From: CAYNVQ01 sp964400735
GTDB taxonomy: Bacteria; Acidobacteriota; Aminicenantia; Aminicenantales; Aminicenantaceae
NCBI GenBank assembly: GCA_964400735.1
Contig: CAYNVQ010000002.1
Location: forward strand, 485,844 to 549,843
Reading direction: 5' to 3'
Length of the DNA: 64,000 bases
The notes beneath the pieces are model-generated. The model had not been told where the DNA came from. It did no database searches and saw only the letters and a list, made by a program, of their open reading frames with translations. This document shows positions 18,649 to 27,572 of the stretch, piece after piece (position 1 is the first letter of the stretch; each line of letters begins with the position of its first letter). Both the position numbers and the translations under genes were made by a program.

Positions 18649-18685
18649 TAGCATCATGCTAGAGTGACGGGGCACAAAATGTCAA
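18649..18685 (-). promoter_or_regulatory. Candidate promoter with palindrome for tricorn-like protease
   Basis: On the minus strand TTGACA is followed after 18 bases by TAGCAT. The -10 region overlaps a perfect palindrome (TAGCAT, one base, ATGCTA at 18649-18661) that could be an operator. The start codon is about 70 bases downstream. Confidence 0.35.
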
Positions 18686-18687
18686 TA

Positions 18688-18715
18688 AAGGAGCGGAAAT
18701 ATATCCCTGCTCCTT
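18688..18715 (-). terminator. Stem-loop after Nudix gene
   Basis: AAGGAGC and GCTCCTT pair across a 14-base loop, with TTTATTG on the minus-strand 3' side. It lies 24 bases past the Nudix stop codon. The stem is modest and the T-run broken, so this is a weak intrinsic terminator at best. Confidence 0.35.
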
Positions 18716-18738
18716 AAAGTAATATATCATCCCTGCCT

Positions 18739-19173
18739 TTAAGACAATTTCTTAGAATAGATATTCCGGAGAAGCTGAACCGTCGAACGGGAAACATCGA
18801 GATCTTCGACCTCATCCAGGCTGAACCATCCGGCAGCGCTGACATCGTCTGCCGCCCGGATCTCTCCGCCCACATAGTCAGCCTGCAAATCGACGATCAC
18901 ATAGTGAAAGGCGATCTCTCCCTCAGTATTCCTCTCGATGAGGTCGAAAACGTGGATCGGTCCATTCGCCCTGATCATGAGACCGGTTTCCTCCTCGATC
19001 TCGCGTTCCGCTGCCGCCTGGAGTGTTTCGCCAAGTTTCACCGATCCCCCCGGAATCGCCCATTTTCCCTTCTGAGGAGCCTTGTTCCGTTTGACCAGCA
19101 AAATCTTCCGATCCTTGATGACCACTGCACCCACCGCCACTGCCGGGGATGGAAAAGGACTCTGTTTGTTCAT
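18739..19173 (-). CDS. Nudix hydrolase
   Basis: About 144 residues from the ATG at 19173; a TTG 45 bases further upstream is possible but adds residues unlike the family. The Nudix box is complete: GGSVKLGETLQAAAEREIEEETGL fits GX5EX7REXXEEXGX. The flanking KWAIPGG and VFDLIER segments suggest the ADP-ribose/NADH pyrophosphatase-like group that cleaves nucleoside diphosphates linked to another moiety; the substrate is not settled. It lies downstream of the PP2C phosphatase on the same strand. Confidence 0.88.
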   Translation of the reverse strand: MNKQSPFPSPAVAVGAVVIKDRKILLVKRNKAPQKGKWAIPGGSVKLGETLQAAAEREIEEETGLMIRANGPIHVFDLIERNTEGEIAFHYVIVDLQADYVGGEIRAADDVSAAGWFSLDEVEDLDVSRSTVQLLRNIYSKKLS

Positions 19174-19280
19174 GATTTTAAAAAATCGAGTATATTCCTT
19201 GTGTTGTAGAAAGAGCAAATGGCATGGGCATTATTTATGAATCATTCAGGCCATTGTCTCTTCTTGAGTCTCATTTCTGT

Positions 19281-20105
19281 CTAATTTAAGTTGACGGTCT
19301 CTTTGACCGAGGATTTCGAGCGGTCTTCTGGCAGGATCTGTTTGACCTGGATCACCACGGCAGTGATGTTGTCCTGTCCCCCTTTTTGACAGGCCGCCTG
19401 GATGAGTTTTCGGCAAATCTTTTCAGCCGTTTTGTGCCTCATGAAAATTCTTTTCATTTTTTCAGGATCGAGAGGATTGTACAATCCGTCGGAACAGAGA
19501 AGGATGCAATCTCCGTCCTGAAGGTCCATCTCGTAAATATCCACGACCACCTCAGAGTCCAGGCCAAGAGAGCGGGTCACCAGGTTTTGAAAGGGGGATT
19601 CATAAATGTCATCCTCGGAGGCAGAATTGAGTCTTGACTGTTCGGCCTTCCAGGTGTGGTCCCGCGTAATCTGGGTGAGGGTTTGATTCCGGAACAGATA
19701 GGCCCGGCTGTCCCCGATGTTGGCCACAAAAGCTTTCCCTTGGAAAAGAAGGGAGGCGACCAGAGTGGTCCCCATCCCCATGAGATGTTCTTCCTGGGAG
19801 GCCAAATGAAATATTTTGCGGTTTGCTTCCTGAAAGGAATCATCCAGAAAAGACCGCGTTTCCGCAGAAAGGTTTTTTCGGGGAGGAAAGGAAGCGATTC
19901 TTTCCTTCAAGGTTTCAATGGCCAGGGAACTGGCGATCTCTCCTCCTGAATGTCCCCCTATTCCATCGGCGACAGCGGCTAGATGGGCCGGTGATTCCGG
20001 TTGACCTTCGGAACAGGAGAGAAAGAAAGGCAGGCAAACATATCCGTCCTCGTTCTGAGACCTTTCCTTTCCGATGTCCGTTTGGCCGAAAGTTTCGATC
20101 AACAT
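19281..20105 (-). CDS. PP2C-type Ser/Thr phosphatase
   Basis: 274 residues, cytoplasmic. It is a complete bacterial PPM/PP2C (PrpC/Stp-like) with the metal-binding motifs in order: SQNEDGY, VADGIGGHSGGE, GTTLV, IGDSRAYL, LCSDGLYNPL and GGQDNITAVV. It removes phosphate from Ser/Thr residues and is the natural opponent of Hanks-type kinases, three of which are at least partly present in this window. It stands divergently from a small membrane protein, with 170 bases between. Confidence 0.94.
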   Translation of the reverse strand: MLIETFGQTDIGKERSQNEDGYVCLPFFLSCSEGQPESPAHLAAVADGIGGHSGGEIASSLAIETLKERIASFPPRKNLSAETRSFLDDSFQEANRKIFHLASQEEHLMGMGTTLVASLLFQGKAFVANIGDSRAYLFRNQTLTQITRDHTWKAEQSRLNSASEDDIYESPFQNLVTRSLGLDSEVVVDIYEMDLQDGDCILLCSDGLYNPLDPEKMKRIFMRHKTAEKICRKLIQAACQKGGQDNITAVVIQVKQILPEDRSKSSVKETVNLN

Positions 20106-20278
20106 TTATTAATGGTTCTTTATCATCCTCGATTTTAAAAGGCCGCTGTTGGCAGTCGATTTCAGGCCGGCCAGGCCATTCAGTAACATTATTCCTCGAA
20201 TGCCTCTTTGTCAATGAAAATTCATGAGGACAATGAACTTTTTAGAGGAATAAGCCGTATATATGGGTGGAAGGAAAC

Positions 20279-20470
20279 ATGTTCATCAAATTCATTCTCT
20301 GGGTGATTTTGTTGCTCTTTTGCTGGCCGTTGGCCATTCTGGCTTTGCTTCTCTATCCGCTTATATGGCTATTTCTTCTTCCCTTCAGGCTGGTAGGGAT
20401 AACTGTGAATGCATTTCTGAGGTTCGTCAAAGCTTTGTTCATGCTTCCGGCAAAAGTCTTGGGCGGATAG
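20279..20470 (+). CDS. Small two-helix membrane protein
   Basis: 63 residues from the ATG at 20279, chosen because GGAAGGA lies five bases before it; a GTG at 20267 is an alternative. Almost all of it is hydrophobic (IKFILWVILLLFCWPLAILALLLYPLIWLFLLPF), followed by a short amphipathic end. Function unknown. It is divergent from the PP2C phosphatase gene. Confidence 0.6.
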   Translation: MFIKFILWVILLLFCWPLAILALLLYPLIWLFLLPFRLVGITVNAFLRFVKALFMLPAKVLGG

Positions 20471-20701
20471 CCAGCGATTGAAGCATCCTTATCTCCGTGA
20501 CAAAAAAACAGTCTGGTAGGCTGGTTCATCGGCCCGCTGATTTTCCCCTTCGACTTCTTGGAGGGGGAACAATTACATATACCTGCCAGCAAAGCTTGCT
20601 TTCCATGCCCGCTCGCCACCTGGTGGCTTCCTAACCAGCCTGCCTGACTTCAAAAAGCTCCGTCATGGGAATAAGGATGCTTACGCCAGCGGTTGCTTTT
20701 C
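20471..20701. other. Intergenic stretch without recognised gene
   Basis: Between the small membrane protein and the RND operon promoter I see no coding frame with a start site or recognisable protein, and no strong hairpin. Confidence 0.5.
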
Positions 20702-20730
20702 TTGACAAAGGAGGGCCAAAGCTGTACAAA
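20702..20730 (+). promoter_or_regulatory. Candidate promoter for RND efflux operon
   Basis: TTGACA (perfect -35) and TACAAA are 17 bases apart. This would give a leader of about 190 bases before the adaptor gene at 20928. No regulator gene is adjacent. Confidence 0.45.
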
Positions 20731-20927
20731 TGAAGGTTATTCGAAATACACTGTCTCCAGAGTAATCGATGGAAATAGCGATTTCGGGACACGCTATCGT
20801 CAAGAGATAAACATTTAGCTGGAATGATCGTTCGATGAGGTGTCCGTGAGATCAAGGTAAGTCCTGCCTTTGCATGACCACCTCCCTCTCAACAGATGCA
20901 GAAGAGGGTTACTATAAGGAGAGCAAG

Positions 20928-21959
20928 ATGAACCGATCGATTTTTATAACGGCCTGTCTATCAATGATATTATCCTTCGCTCCTTCCTGCAGCCAGGAAC
21001 GGGCAGAGGCGCAAAACCTGGAGCAGATCTACAAGGAGGAGGGGATTCCGGTGCGCATCCGGAAAATCGAACTGCAGCCTTTCAGTCAGGAGTTGAGCTA
21101 CCATTCCGTTCTTTCCGGCATAAAGGAATCGGTCGTCTACGCCATGATCGCGGACGAGGTGGAAAGGGTCCTAGTGAACGTCGGTGATTATGTGGAGAAG
21201 GACCAGGTTCTTTTGACCTTTCCCACAGATAATCCTGCCACCAGATATTACCAGGCGAAAGTGGCCTTCGAGAATGCCCGGAAGGCTCATGAGCGAATGC
21301 AAAATCTTTACCGCGACGGCGGGATTTCCCGTCAAGAGCTCGACAATGCCACTGCCGCCTTCGAAGTGGCTCAGGCCGACTGGGAAGCGGTGCAGAAGAC
21401 CGTAGAGGTCAAAGCCCCGATAAGCGGCTACATCACCAAGGTCGATGTGCGGGAGACCGACAATGTTCGCCGGGACGATGCCCTCTTCACCATCTCCCAA
21501 ACCGGCAGGATGAAAGCCGTCGTCTGGATTTCGGACAAGGAGATTTCCGATATCCGAAAGGGGATGGCGGCCTATGTAGCCTGGAACGGAGAAAGGACCG
21601 AAGGCCGCGTAGTCCAGGTCGATTTGGCTATGGACCCGGACAAGCGGGCCTTCCAGGCCGTCATCGAAGTGGCCAATCCGGAAAGGGCCCTCAAACCCGG
21701 GACCACCGTGGAAGTGAAAATCGTCAGCTACTCCGATCCCCAGGCCATCGTTGTCCAGCGCCAGGACCTTCTTCAGGAAGAGGGGGCCTCTTTCGTTTAT
21801 GTCCTGAATCAGGGCGTGGCGGAAAAAAGACCTGTCAAACTGGGAAGGTATTACGACCTGGATGTAGAAATTCTCGAGGGATTAAAGGCAGGAGAGGATT
21901 TGATCGTCGAAGGGCAGCTGCTTTTGGAGCCGGGCGCCAAAGTCAAAGTCATCCAGTGA
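20928..21959 (+). CDS. RND efflux periplasmic adaptor (membrane fusion protein)
   Basis: 343 residues from the ATG that follows AAGGAGAG. A lipoprotein-type signal ends at Cys20 (SFAPSCSQ). The rest has the HlyD/AcrA layout: a barrel-sandwich half, a helical hairpin (about 100-155, YYQAKVAFENARKAHERMQNLYRDGG), the second barrel half (VKAPISGYITKVDVRETD), a beta-barrel and a membrane-proximal domain. It links the inner-membrane pump to the outer-membrane channel. First gene of a three-gene operon; the pump starts 10 bases downstream. Confidence 0.94.
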   Translation: MNRSIFITACLSMILSFAPSCSQERAEAQNLEQIYKEEGIPVRIRKIELQPFSQELSYHSVLSGIKESVVYAMIADEVERVLVNVGDYVEKDQVLLTFPTDNPATRYYQAKVAFENARKAHERMQNLYRDGGISRQELDNATAAFEVAQADWEAVQKTVEVKAPISGYITKVDVRETDNVRRDDALFTISQTGRMKAVVWISDKEISDIRKGMAAYVAWNGERTEGRVVQVDLAMDPDKRAFQAVIEVANPERALKPGTTVEVKIVSYSDPQAIVVQRQDLLQEEGASFVYVLNQGVAEKRPVKLGRYYDLDVEILEGLKAGEDLIVEGQLLLEPGAKVKVIQ

Positions 21960-21969
21960 GGGTAATCAC

Positions 21970-24900
21970 ATGTTTCTCTCAACCATATCGATAAAAAGAC
22001 CGATCCTGATCGCCATGGTGCTGATGGTCTTTCTTATTTTCGGAGTGCTCTCCTATTTCACCTTGAATCTGAACCTTATGCCGGACGTCGAATTCGGATT
22101 CGTCTCCGTGACCACCGTATACCCCGGTGCCGGTCCGCGCGAGGTCGAGACCCAGATCACCAAAAAGATCGAGGATGCCATATCAACCATAAGCGAAATC
22201 GACTACATCAATTCCTATTCCATGGAGAATGCCTCCAGCGTGATCATACGGTTCGAGCTGGGTAAGGATCCGGACATCGCCAACCAGGAAGTCAAAGACA
22301 AGATCAATGCCATGCTGAACGAGCTCCCGTTGGATGCCCAATTGCCTGTGGTCCAGAAATTCGACATAACGGCCATGCCCATCATGGATCTTGTCCTTTC
22401 CGGACCCCAAAAAATGACCGAGCTTTATGACCTCGTGGATAAAAGGCTCAAGGACAGGATATCCCAGGTCAAGGATGTGGCCAGGGTGAATGTCGTCGGC
22501 GGCGGCGAGAGGGAAATCCGGGTGGAACTGGACAACCGGGTCGTTTTCCAGAACAGACTCTCCCTTCCCCAGATAAGCGGCATTCTGGCCGCCTACAATC
22601 TGAATCTTCCGGCTGGGACATTCCAGCACCGGTCTCAGGAATATGCGGTGCGGATGAACGGGGAGTTCGACGACTTGAAAACCATAGAAGAGGTGGAGAT
22701 CCCCACGTCCTTCGGAGTGAAGAAGTTGGGACAGATGGCCGAGGTAAAGGACGCTGGCGAAGACATCAGGGAACGGACCATCTTTTTCGACAACCTGAAA
22801 AAACTGCGGGACGAGAACGTTATCCTTCTGAGTGTGGTCAAAACCGCTGACGGAAACACGGTCAACCTGGCGCGTACCCTGCGCCGGGAACTTCCTGCCA
22901 TACAGCAGGAATTGCCGGCAGGCACCAATCTCGCCATCATCAGCGACGACTCCCTCTTCATCGAAAGCTCGGTTCAGGATACGCTGGGTAACATTATCCT
23001 GGGAATCCTATTCACAGGGGCGGTCCTTTTCTTTTTTCTTCACGATATCCGGTCCACCATCATCGTGGCCCTAGCCATGCCTTATTCCATACTATCCACC
23101 TTTCTCCTGATGCAGATTTCCGGATTCACCTTGAATATCATGACCCTAATGGGGCTCTCTACGGCCGTGGGTATTTTGGTGACCAATTCGGTGGTGGTTC
23201 TCGAGAATATCTTCCGCTTCAAGGGGATGGGGCAGAACCGTAGAGATGCCGCCGACCGCGGGACATCGGAGATCGCTGTAGCCGTCATCGCCTCGACCCT
23301 GACCAATATCGTCGTGTTTTTACCCATCGCCTCCATGACCAGCCTGGCCGGGCAGTTTTTCCGTGAGTTCGCCCTGACCGTGACCTTTGCCACGGTGTTT
23401 TCGCTCCTCGTCTCCTTTACCCTTACCCCGATGATGGCTTCTTTGATTTTGCCCGAGACCGAAAAGGAAAAAAAGAAAGGGTTCATCAGCCGCAGTCTGG
23501 ATAGAATGTTCAAGTCTTGGGAGAACGGCTATGCCAAGGTTCTCCAGGTAGTCCTGAGGAACAGGTGGCGAAGCGCGCTCGTCGTGGTAATCGCGGTCCT
23601 TCTTTTTGTGGCTAGCTTACCTATCGCTGGCCGGGTGGGTTTCGAATTCATCCCCACACTGGACGAAGGTAATATCAGCATCGAGGTCGAGCTCCCCGAG
23701 GGATACCGCCTGGAGGAAACCGCTGAGCTGATTTACACAGTCGAAGAAAGGATCAAGGCCCACGGCGAGGTCAAACATATGGTTTCCACCCTAGGGAAGC
23801 TGAGCGATGTGAATACCGGCACCAACACGGCCCTGATCCGTATAAAACTTGTGGATGCCGCCGAGCGTATCCGTTCTTCCAACGATATGGCGAATCTCTT
23901 CATCCAGGATCTGGCCGACATTCCCAATGCCAAGATCAGGGTGACCGCCCTCTCATCAGCCGGAGGGGGAGGAGCGGGAATCGATTTCTTCCTGATGGGC
24001 CAGGATGTGGATGTCCTGGAGCGAATAAAAGAAGAGGTCGTCGCAAGGATCAAGCCTACAGAAGGACTGATCAACCTGAACACCAGTTCAAGGGCCGGAA
24101 AACCGGAGATCACCCTGATCCCCGACCGACGGAAAATATCGGACGCAGGGTTGACCATCTCCGACCTGGCCTTCACTTTACGCAGTTCGATCGAGGGGAT
24201 CATATCCTCCCAGTACCGGGAGGCCGGAGAAGAATACGACATTAGGGTCGTTTTGACGGACGAGTCCGTCGACACGCCTGAGAAAGTGGGAGACATCGTG
24301 GTGGCGGCGCCCACGGGAACCTACCGGCTGTCCGAGTTTGCCGATGTCCGGTTCACCGAAGGTTACAGCAGCATCCAGCACCGGGACAAATTCAAATCCA
24401 TCGAATTCACCGGCGGGGCAGCGCCGGGAGTTCCGGTGGGAAACGTCATCGCCGGTATCAGGATGGCGCTCAACGATCTGGAGCTCCCCATCGGCTACAA
24501 GATCGATTGGGGAGGTTCGGCCCGAATGATCCAGGAGACCACCGTGGATATGATGAGGACCTTCCTGATTGCCTTTGTTCTGGTATACATGCTGTTGGCC
24601 GCCATTTTGGAAAGCCTGACCCAGCCCCTGGTTATCCTGGGGACGGTGCCCCTGGCTTTGATCGGAGTATTCCTGGGGCTCTATTTTACCGGGAAGACCA
24701 TGAACGTCATCTCCATGATGGCCATCATCATGCTGCTGGGCATTGTGGTCAATAACGCCATATTGATGCTGGATTACACGAATATATTGAGACGGCAGGG
24801 GAAGAACATGCGAACGGCCCTGATCGAAGCCTGTCCGACCAAATTCAAACCTATCGTGATGGCCACAGTGGCCATCATCCTCGGCATGCTGCCTCTAGCC

Positions 24901-25053
24901 CTGGGGATCGGCGCATCGGGCGTGGAGATCCGCCAGCCCATGGGCATCGTGGCCATTGGCGGACTGGTCGTATCGACGGTGCTGACCCTGATCGTCATTC
25001 CCTCGATATTGAATCTGGGATCGAGATCGAAGAGATCGGAAAAGTCCAGTTGA
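21970..25053 (+). CDS. RND efflux pump, HAE1-like permease
   Basis: 1027 residues with the usual twelve transmembrane helices and two large periplasmic loops of AcrB/MexB-type pumps, including the opening FLSTISIKRPILIAMVLM and TM10-12 with IVVNNAILMLDYTN. The pump should export lipophilic compounds by proton antiport. One point is unusual: in TM4 the AcrB proton-relay pair Asp407-Asp408 is replaced by Thr405-Asn406 (GILVTNSVVVLENI). The energy-coupling residues are therefore not conserved at this site. It overlaps no neighbour and lies inside the adaptor-pump-channel operon. Confidence 0.95.
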   Translation: MFLSTISIKRPILIAMVLMVFLIFGVLSYFTLNLNLMPDVEFGFVSVTTVYPGAGPREVETQITKKIEDAISTISEIDYINSYSMENASSVIIRFELGKDPDIANQEVKDKINAMLNELPLDAQLPVVQKFDITAMPIMDLVLSGPQKMTELYDLVDKRLKDRISQVKDVARVNVVGGGEREIRVELDNRVVFQNRLSLPQISGILAAYNLNLPAGTFQHRSQEYAVRMNGEFDDLKTIEEVEIPTSFGVKKLGQMAEVKDAGEDIRERTIFFDNLKKLRDENVILLSVVKTADGNTVNLARTLRRELPAIQQELPAGTNLAIISDDSLFIESSVQDTLGNIILGILFTGAVLFFFLHDIRSTIIVALAMPYSILSTFLLMQISGFTLNIMTLMGLSTAVGILVTNSVVVLENIFRFKGMGQNRRDAADRGTSEIAVAVIASTLTNIVVFLPIASMTSLAGQFFREFALTVTFATVFSLLVSFTLTPMMASLILPETEKEKKKGFISRSLDRMFKSWENGYAKVLQVVLRNRWRSALVVVIAVLLFVASLPIAGRVGFEFIPTLDEGNISIEVELPEGYRLEETAELIYTVEERIKAHGEVKHMVSTLGKLSDVNTGTNTALIRIKLVDAAERIRSSNDMANLFIQDLADIPNAKIRVTALSSAGGGGAGIDFFLMGQDVDVLERIKEEVVARIKPTEGLINLNTSSRAGKPEITLIPDRRKISDAGLTISDLAFTLRSSIEGIISSQYREAGEEYDIRVVLTDESVDTPEKVGDIVVAAPTGTYRLSEFADVRFTEGYSSIQHRDKFKSIEFTGGAAPGVPVGNVIAGIRMALNDLELPIGYKIDWGGSARMIQETTVDMMRTFLIAFVLVYMLLAAILESLTQPLVILGTVPLALIGVFLGLYFTGKTMNVISMMAIIMLLGIVVNNAILMLDYTNILRRQGKNMRTALIEACPTKFKPIVMATVAIILGMLPLALGIGASGVEIRQPMGIVAIGGLVVSTVLTLIVIPSILNLGSRSKRSEKSS

Positions 25054-25073
25054 TCTGTCTCAAGGAGAATACC

Positions 25074-26393
25074 ATGAAGAAAACACTCCTCCTAGCCATA
25101 GGCCTTTTTATTCTCTCCAGCTTGACGGTTGGAGCGGAAACCCATAACCTCCAGTCCTTCCTCTCTATGGTGGAAAAAAGAAACAGGGACCTTCAACTGG
25201 CCCAAAAGGAACTGGACCTGGCCCAAACGCAAAAAAAAGAAGCCTGGTCCAGAGCCCTGCCGAAAATATCCGCTCAGGGCAACTATACCCGCAACCTGGG
25301 AAGACGGTTCCTGTATATCGACTTCCCGGATTTCGAGACCGGAGAGACCACTCAGCAAAAGTTCCAGATCTCCTACTGGAATGAGTACGGATTCAACCTA
25401 GGAATCTCTCAGACCTTGTTCAGTTTCGATGTGGGGCAGGGCCTCAAAGCGGCCAAACAGTATGAGGCCTTGACCGATTATGCGTATGACGCGCAGTACC
25501 AGGCCGTGATGAGTTTTGCCAAAAAAGCCTTCTTCCAGGCCCTGCTCCTCAAGAAAGTCTGGGAGGTAAGCCTGGCCTCGGAGGAGAATGCCAAGGAAAA
25601 TTACGAACTGGTGAAGAAAAAATACGATAATGGCTTGGTATCCCAGCTTCAGCTTTTGCAGGCAGAGGTTCGCTGGAAAAATATCCAGCCGGAGACCATA
25701 AAAGCCAAAAGAAATTATGAGCTGGTGTTGAATAATATGAAGACCTTTGCCGGGATTCCGGAAGAGGAAGAGATCGCTCTGGAGGGCAACTTGGATGCCT
25801 ACCCCTCCGTGCCCGAAGAGGAATCCCTGGAGATGATCCTCGAACAGCGCCCGGATTTCAACGCCCTCCTCTGGGAAAAAGAGTTGAGGAAGACTGACGT
25901 CAAGGCCCGGTCGGCGGGGTTTTATCCTTCCCTGAGGGCGAACATCGTGCTGTACAATCTATCGGCTATTTCCGACCGGTTCAAACTGGAACGGAAGAAT
26001 ATCACCTACTGGATCGGCCTGACCCTTAATGTGCCGATCTGGGATGGCGGTCAGACGGCGGCACAAGTGAACCGGGCGAGGATCGAACTGGAAAAAGCCA
26101 GAATCCGAGTGGATAAGTCCAAAGAGGAAATACTTACCGAGCTTCAGAACGTCTATTTGAGGCTGAAGGAAGCCGACTCGAGAGTCGAAGCAGGAAAACA
26201 GGGAGTCAAGACCGCTGAGAAGGCTTTCCAGATCGCGGAGTCGAGCGCAAGGAATGGATTGGCCACCCAATTGGAGCTTAAGGATGCACGCCTGCTCTAT
26301 GACCAGGCCATGTTGAATTATTATTCAGCCGTATACGATTATCTGGCTTCTTATTTCGACTGGGAACTTGCCACCGGAAGAGTAAAACGATGA
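25074..26393 (+). CDS. TolC-like outer-membrane efflux channel
   Basis: 439 residues from the ATG after AAGGAG; signal peptide about 1-20 (LLLAIGLFILSSLTVGA). Two outer-membrane-efflux repeats are readable, each with long helices (ENAKENYELVKKKYDNGLVSQLQLLQAEV and EKAFQIAESSARNGLATQLELKDARLLYDQA) and a beta segment (WIGLTLNVPIWDGG). It forms the outer-membrane exit duct for the adjacent RND pump. It starts 20 bases after the pump gene. Confidence 0.93.
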   Translation: MKKTLLLAIGLFILSSLTVGAETHNLQSFLSMVEKRNRDLQLAQKELDLAQTQKKEAWSRALPKISAQGNYTRNLGRRFLYIDFPDFETGETTQQKFQISYWNEYGFNLGISQTLFSFDVGQGLKAAKQYEALTDYAYDAQYQAVMSFAKKAFFQALLLKKVWEVSLASEENAKENYELVKKKYDNGLVSQLQLLQAEVRWKNIQPETIKAKRNYELVLNNMKTFAGIPEEEEIALEGNLDAYPSVPEEESLEMILEQRPDFNALLWEKELRKTDVKARSAGFYPSLRANIVLYNLSAISDRFKLERKNITYWIGLTLNVPIWDGGQTAAQVNRARIELEKARIRVDKSKEEILTELQNVYLRLKEADSRVEAGKQGVKTAEKAFQIAESSARNGLATQLELKDARLLYDQAMLNYYSAVYDYLASYFDWELATGRVKR

Positions 26394-26467
26394 GAGAAAC
26401 GTCCAGAATTCACATTTTTAAAATAAGCGATGAATGTCCAGTTGAGATATTTCATCGAAACCACCGA

Positions 26468-26507
26468 AGTCAATGACTCAAAAAGCGACACAAATCTCCT
26501 GGAATCT
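26468..26507. repeat. 40-base direct repeat, left copy
   Basis: It matches 28997-29036 at 37 of 40 positions in the same orientation (shared core AAAAGCGACACAAATCTCCTG). The pair brackets the two oxidoreductase genes. It lies five bases beyond the stop codon of the downstream oxidoreductase. Confidence 0.85.
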
Positions 26508-26511
26508 CCAT

Positions 26512-27570
26512 TTATTTCTTTCGTTTCGCCGCCTTGGCCCGAGCCTCGGCGAGCACGTCGGCGACAAGGACCGGTTTACCGCCCGTGGCCTTGCTTAGGT
26601 CGGCGGCGCTCATGAAGGCATATATCTCGATGGTTTCGTCCTGGGGAACTGGCGGCCGGCCTGTAGTAAAAAACAGAGCGATTGCCTTCAGCATCGGATC
26701 GTAGCTGTGGGCCATCGGCAGATACTCGATCTTTTTTTCGGCGAAGACAGTTCCGCCGTAGCTGTGCTTGCTGGAGCGAAGCCCGCGGACCGTCCCGATT
26801 CGTCCCCCTTCCCAGAGCCCCACGCAGAACTCGGTATCTTCCGTCTGGAAACGGCTTACCGCCCGGCAGCCGGTTCCCATGACGGTATAAAGGATTTCGA
26901 CGCCGTGGACCCCGTACCAGTAAAGGTCGGGGTGGGTGGGCTCCAAAGAAGCCCAACTGAAGGTATCAGCACCTTTGATCGCACCTTGAGAACCTTTGCG
27001 AAGCTCCAGGGCCCCGGGGATCCAGCGGAGCGACGATGTGCTGAAAACAGGGACTTTCTTTGCCTCAGCTGCATCAAAGATGGCAATGACGTCCTCGAGG
27101 GAAGCGGCCATTGGCTTGTCGATGAACAACGGCTTGCCCGCTTCGATCACCTCGAGTGCCTGTCCCAAGTGCACGCGGCCGTCGTTGCTCGTCAACAGCA
27201 CGAAATCGACCTGCTTCAACAGCGCTGAGATGGAATCGACGACGGAAACCTCCATTTCGCGCATATCCTGGATATAGCCAGGCACCCGGGAGGTGCTGGA
27301 TTCGATGTCCCAGCTCCCTCGGGGGAAGGCGGCGACGACACGATAACCTCTGTAATCTTCGGCCGAGGCATTCCGGGCGTTGAGCGTGCGCGTGAAGGCC
27401 GGCGCGTGCGAGGTGTCGAGACCGATAATGCCGACCCGCTTTCCGGCCTCAGCCACGCTAACCATATTTGCGTTCTGGGGGGAGGGGGCAGGTCGGATTT
27501 GCGTGATCGCTGCCGCTGCCGGCATCAACATCAGGACTGTGGCTAAGGAAAAGATAAAGATGCCTCTCAT
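26512..27570 (-). CDS. Exported Gfo/Idh/MocA family oxidoreductase
   Basis: 352 residues from the ATG at 27570, which lies seven bases after AAAGGAG. An earlier ATG at 27576 overlaps the upstream stop codon but is too close to that site. A signal peptide (about 1-20) precedes a Rossmann domain (RVGIIGLDTSHAPAF) and the family motif region LFIDKPMAASLEDV with the catalytic-site EKP changed to DKP. Members oxidise or reduce sugars and cyclitols with NAD(P). Translation is coupled to the upstream paralogue. Both genes lie between 40-base direct repeats. Confidence 0.85.
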   Translation of the reverse strand: MRGIFIFSLATVLMLMPAAAAITQIRPAPSPQNANMVSVAEAGKRVGIIGLDTSHAPAFTRTLNARNASAEDYRGYRVVAAFPRGSWDIESSTSRVPGYIQDMREMEVSVVDSISALLKQVDFVLLTSNDGRVHLGQALEVIEAGKPLFIDKPMAASLEDVIAIFDAAEAKKVPVFSTSSLRWIPGALELRKGSQGAIKGADTFSWASLEPTHPDLYWYGVHGVEILYTVMGTGCRAVSRFQTEDTEFCVGLWEGGRIGTVRGLRSSKHSYGGTVFAEKKIEYLPMAHSYDPMLKAIALFFTTGRPPVPQDETIEIYAFMSAADLSKATGGKPVLVADVLAEARAKAAKRKK

Positions 27571-27572
27571 GG

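Noticed and set aside
20631..20855. 74-codon minus-strand frame upstream of the RND operon
   Set aside because: No ribosome-binding site or recognisable protein, and it covers the likely operon promoter.
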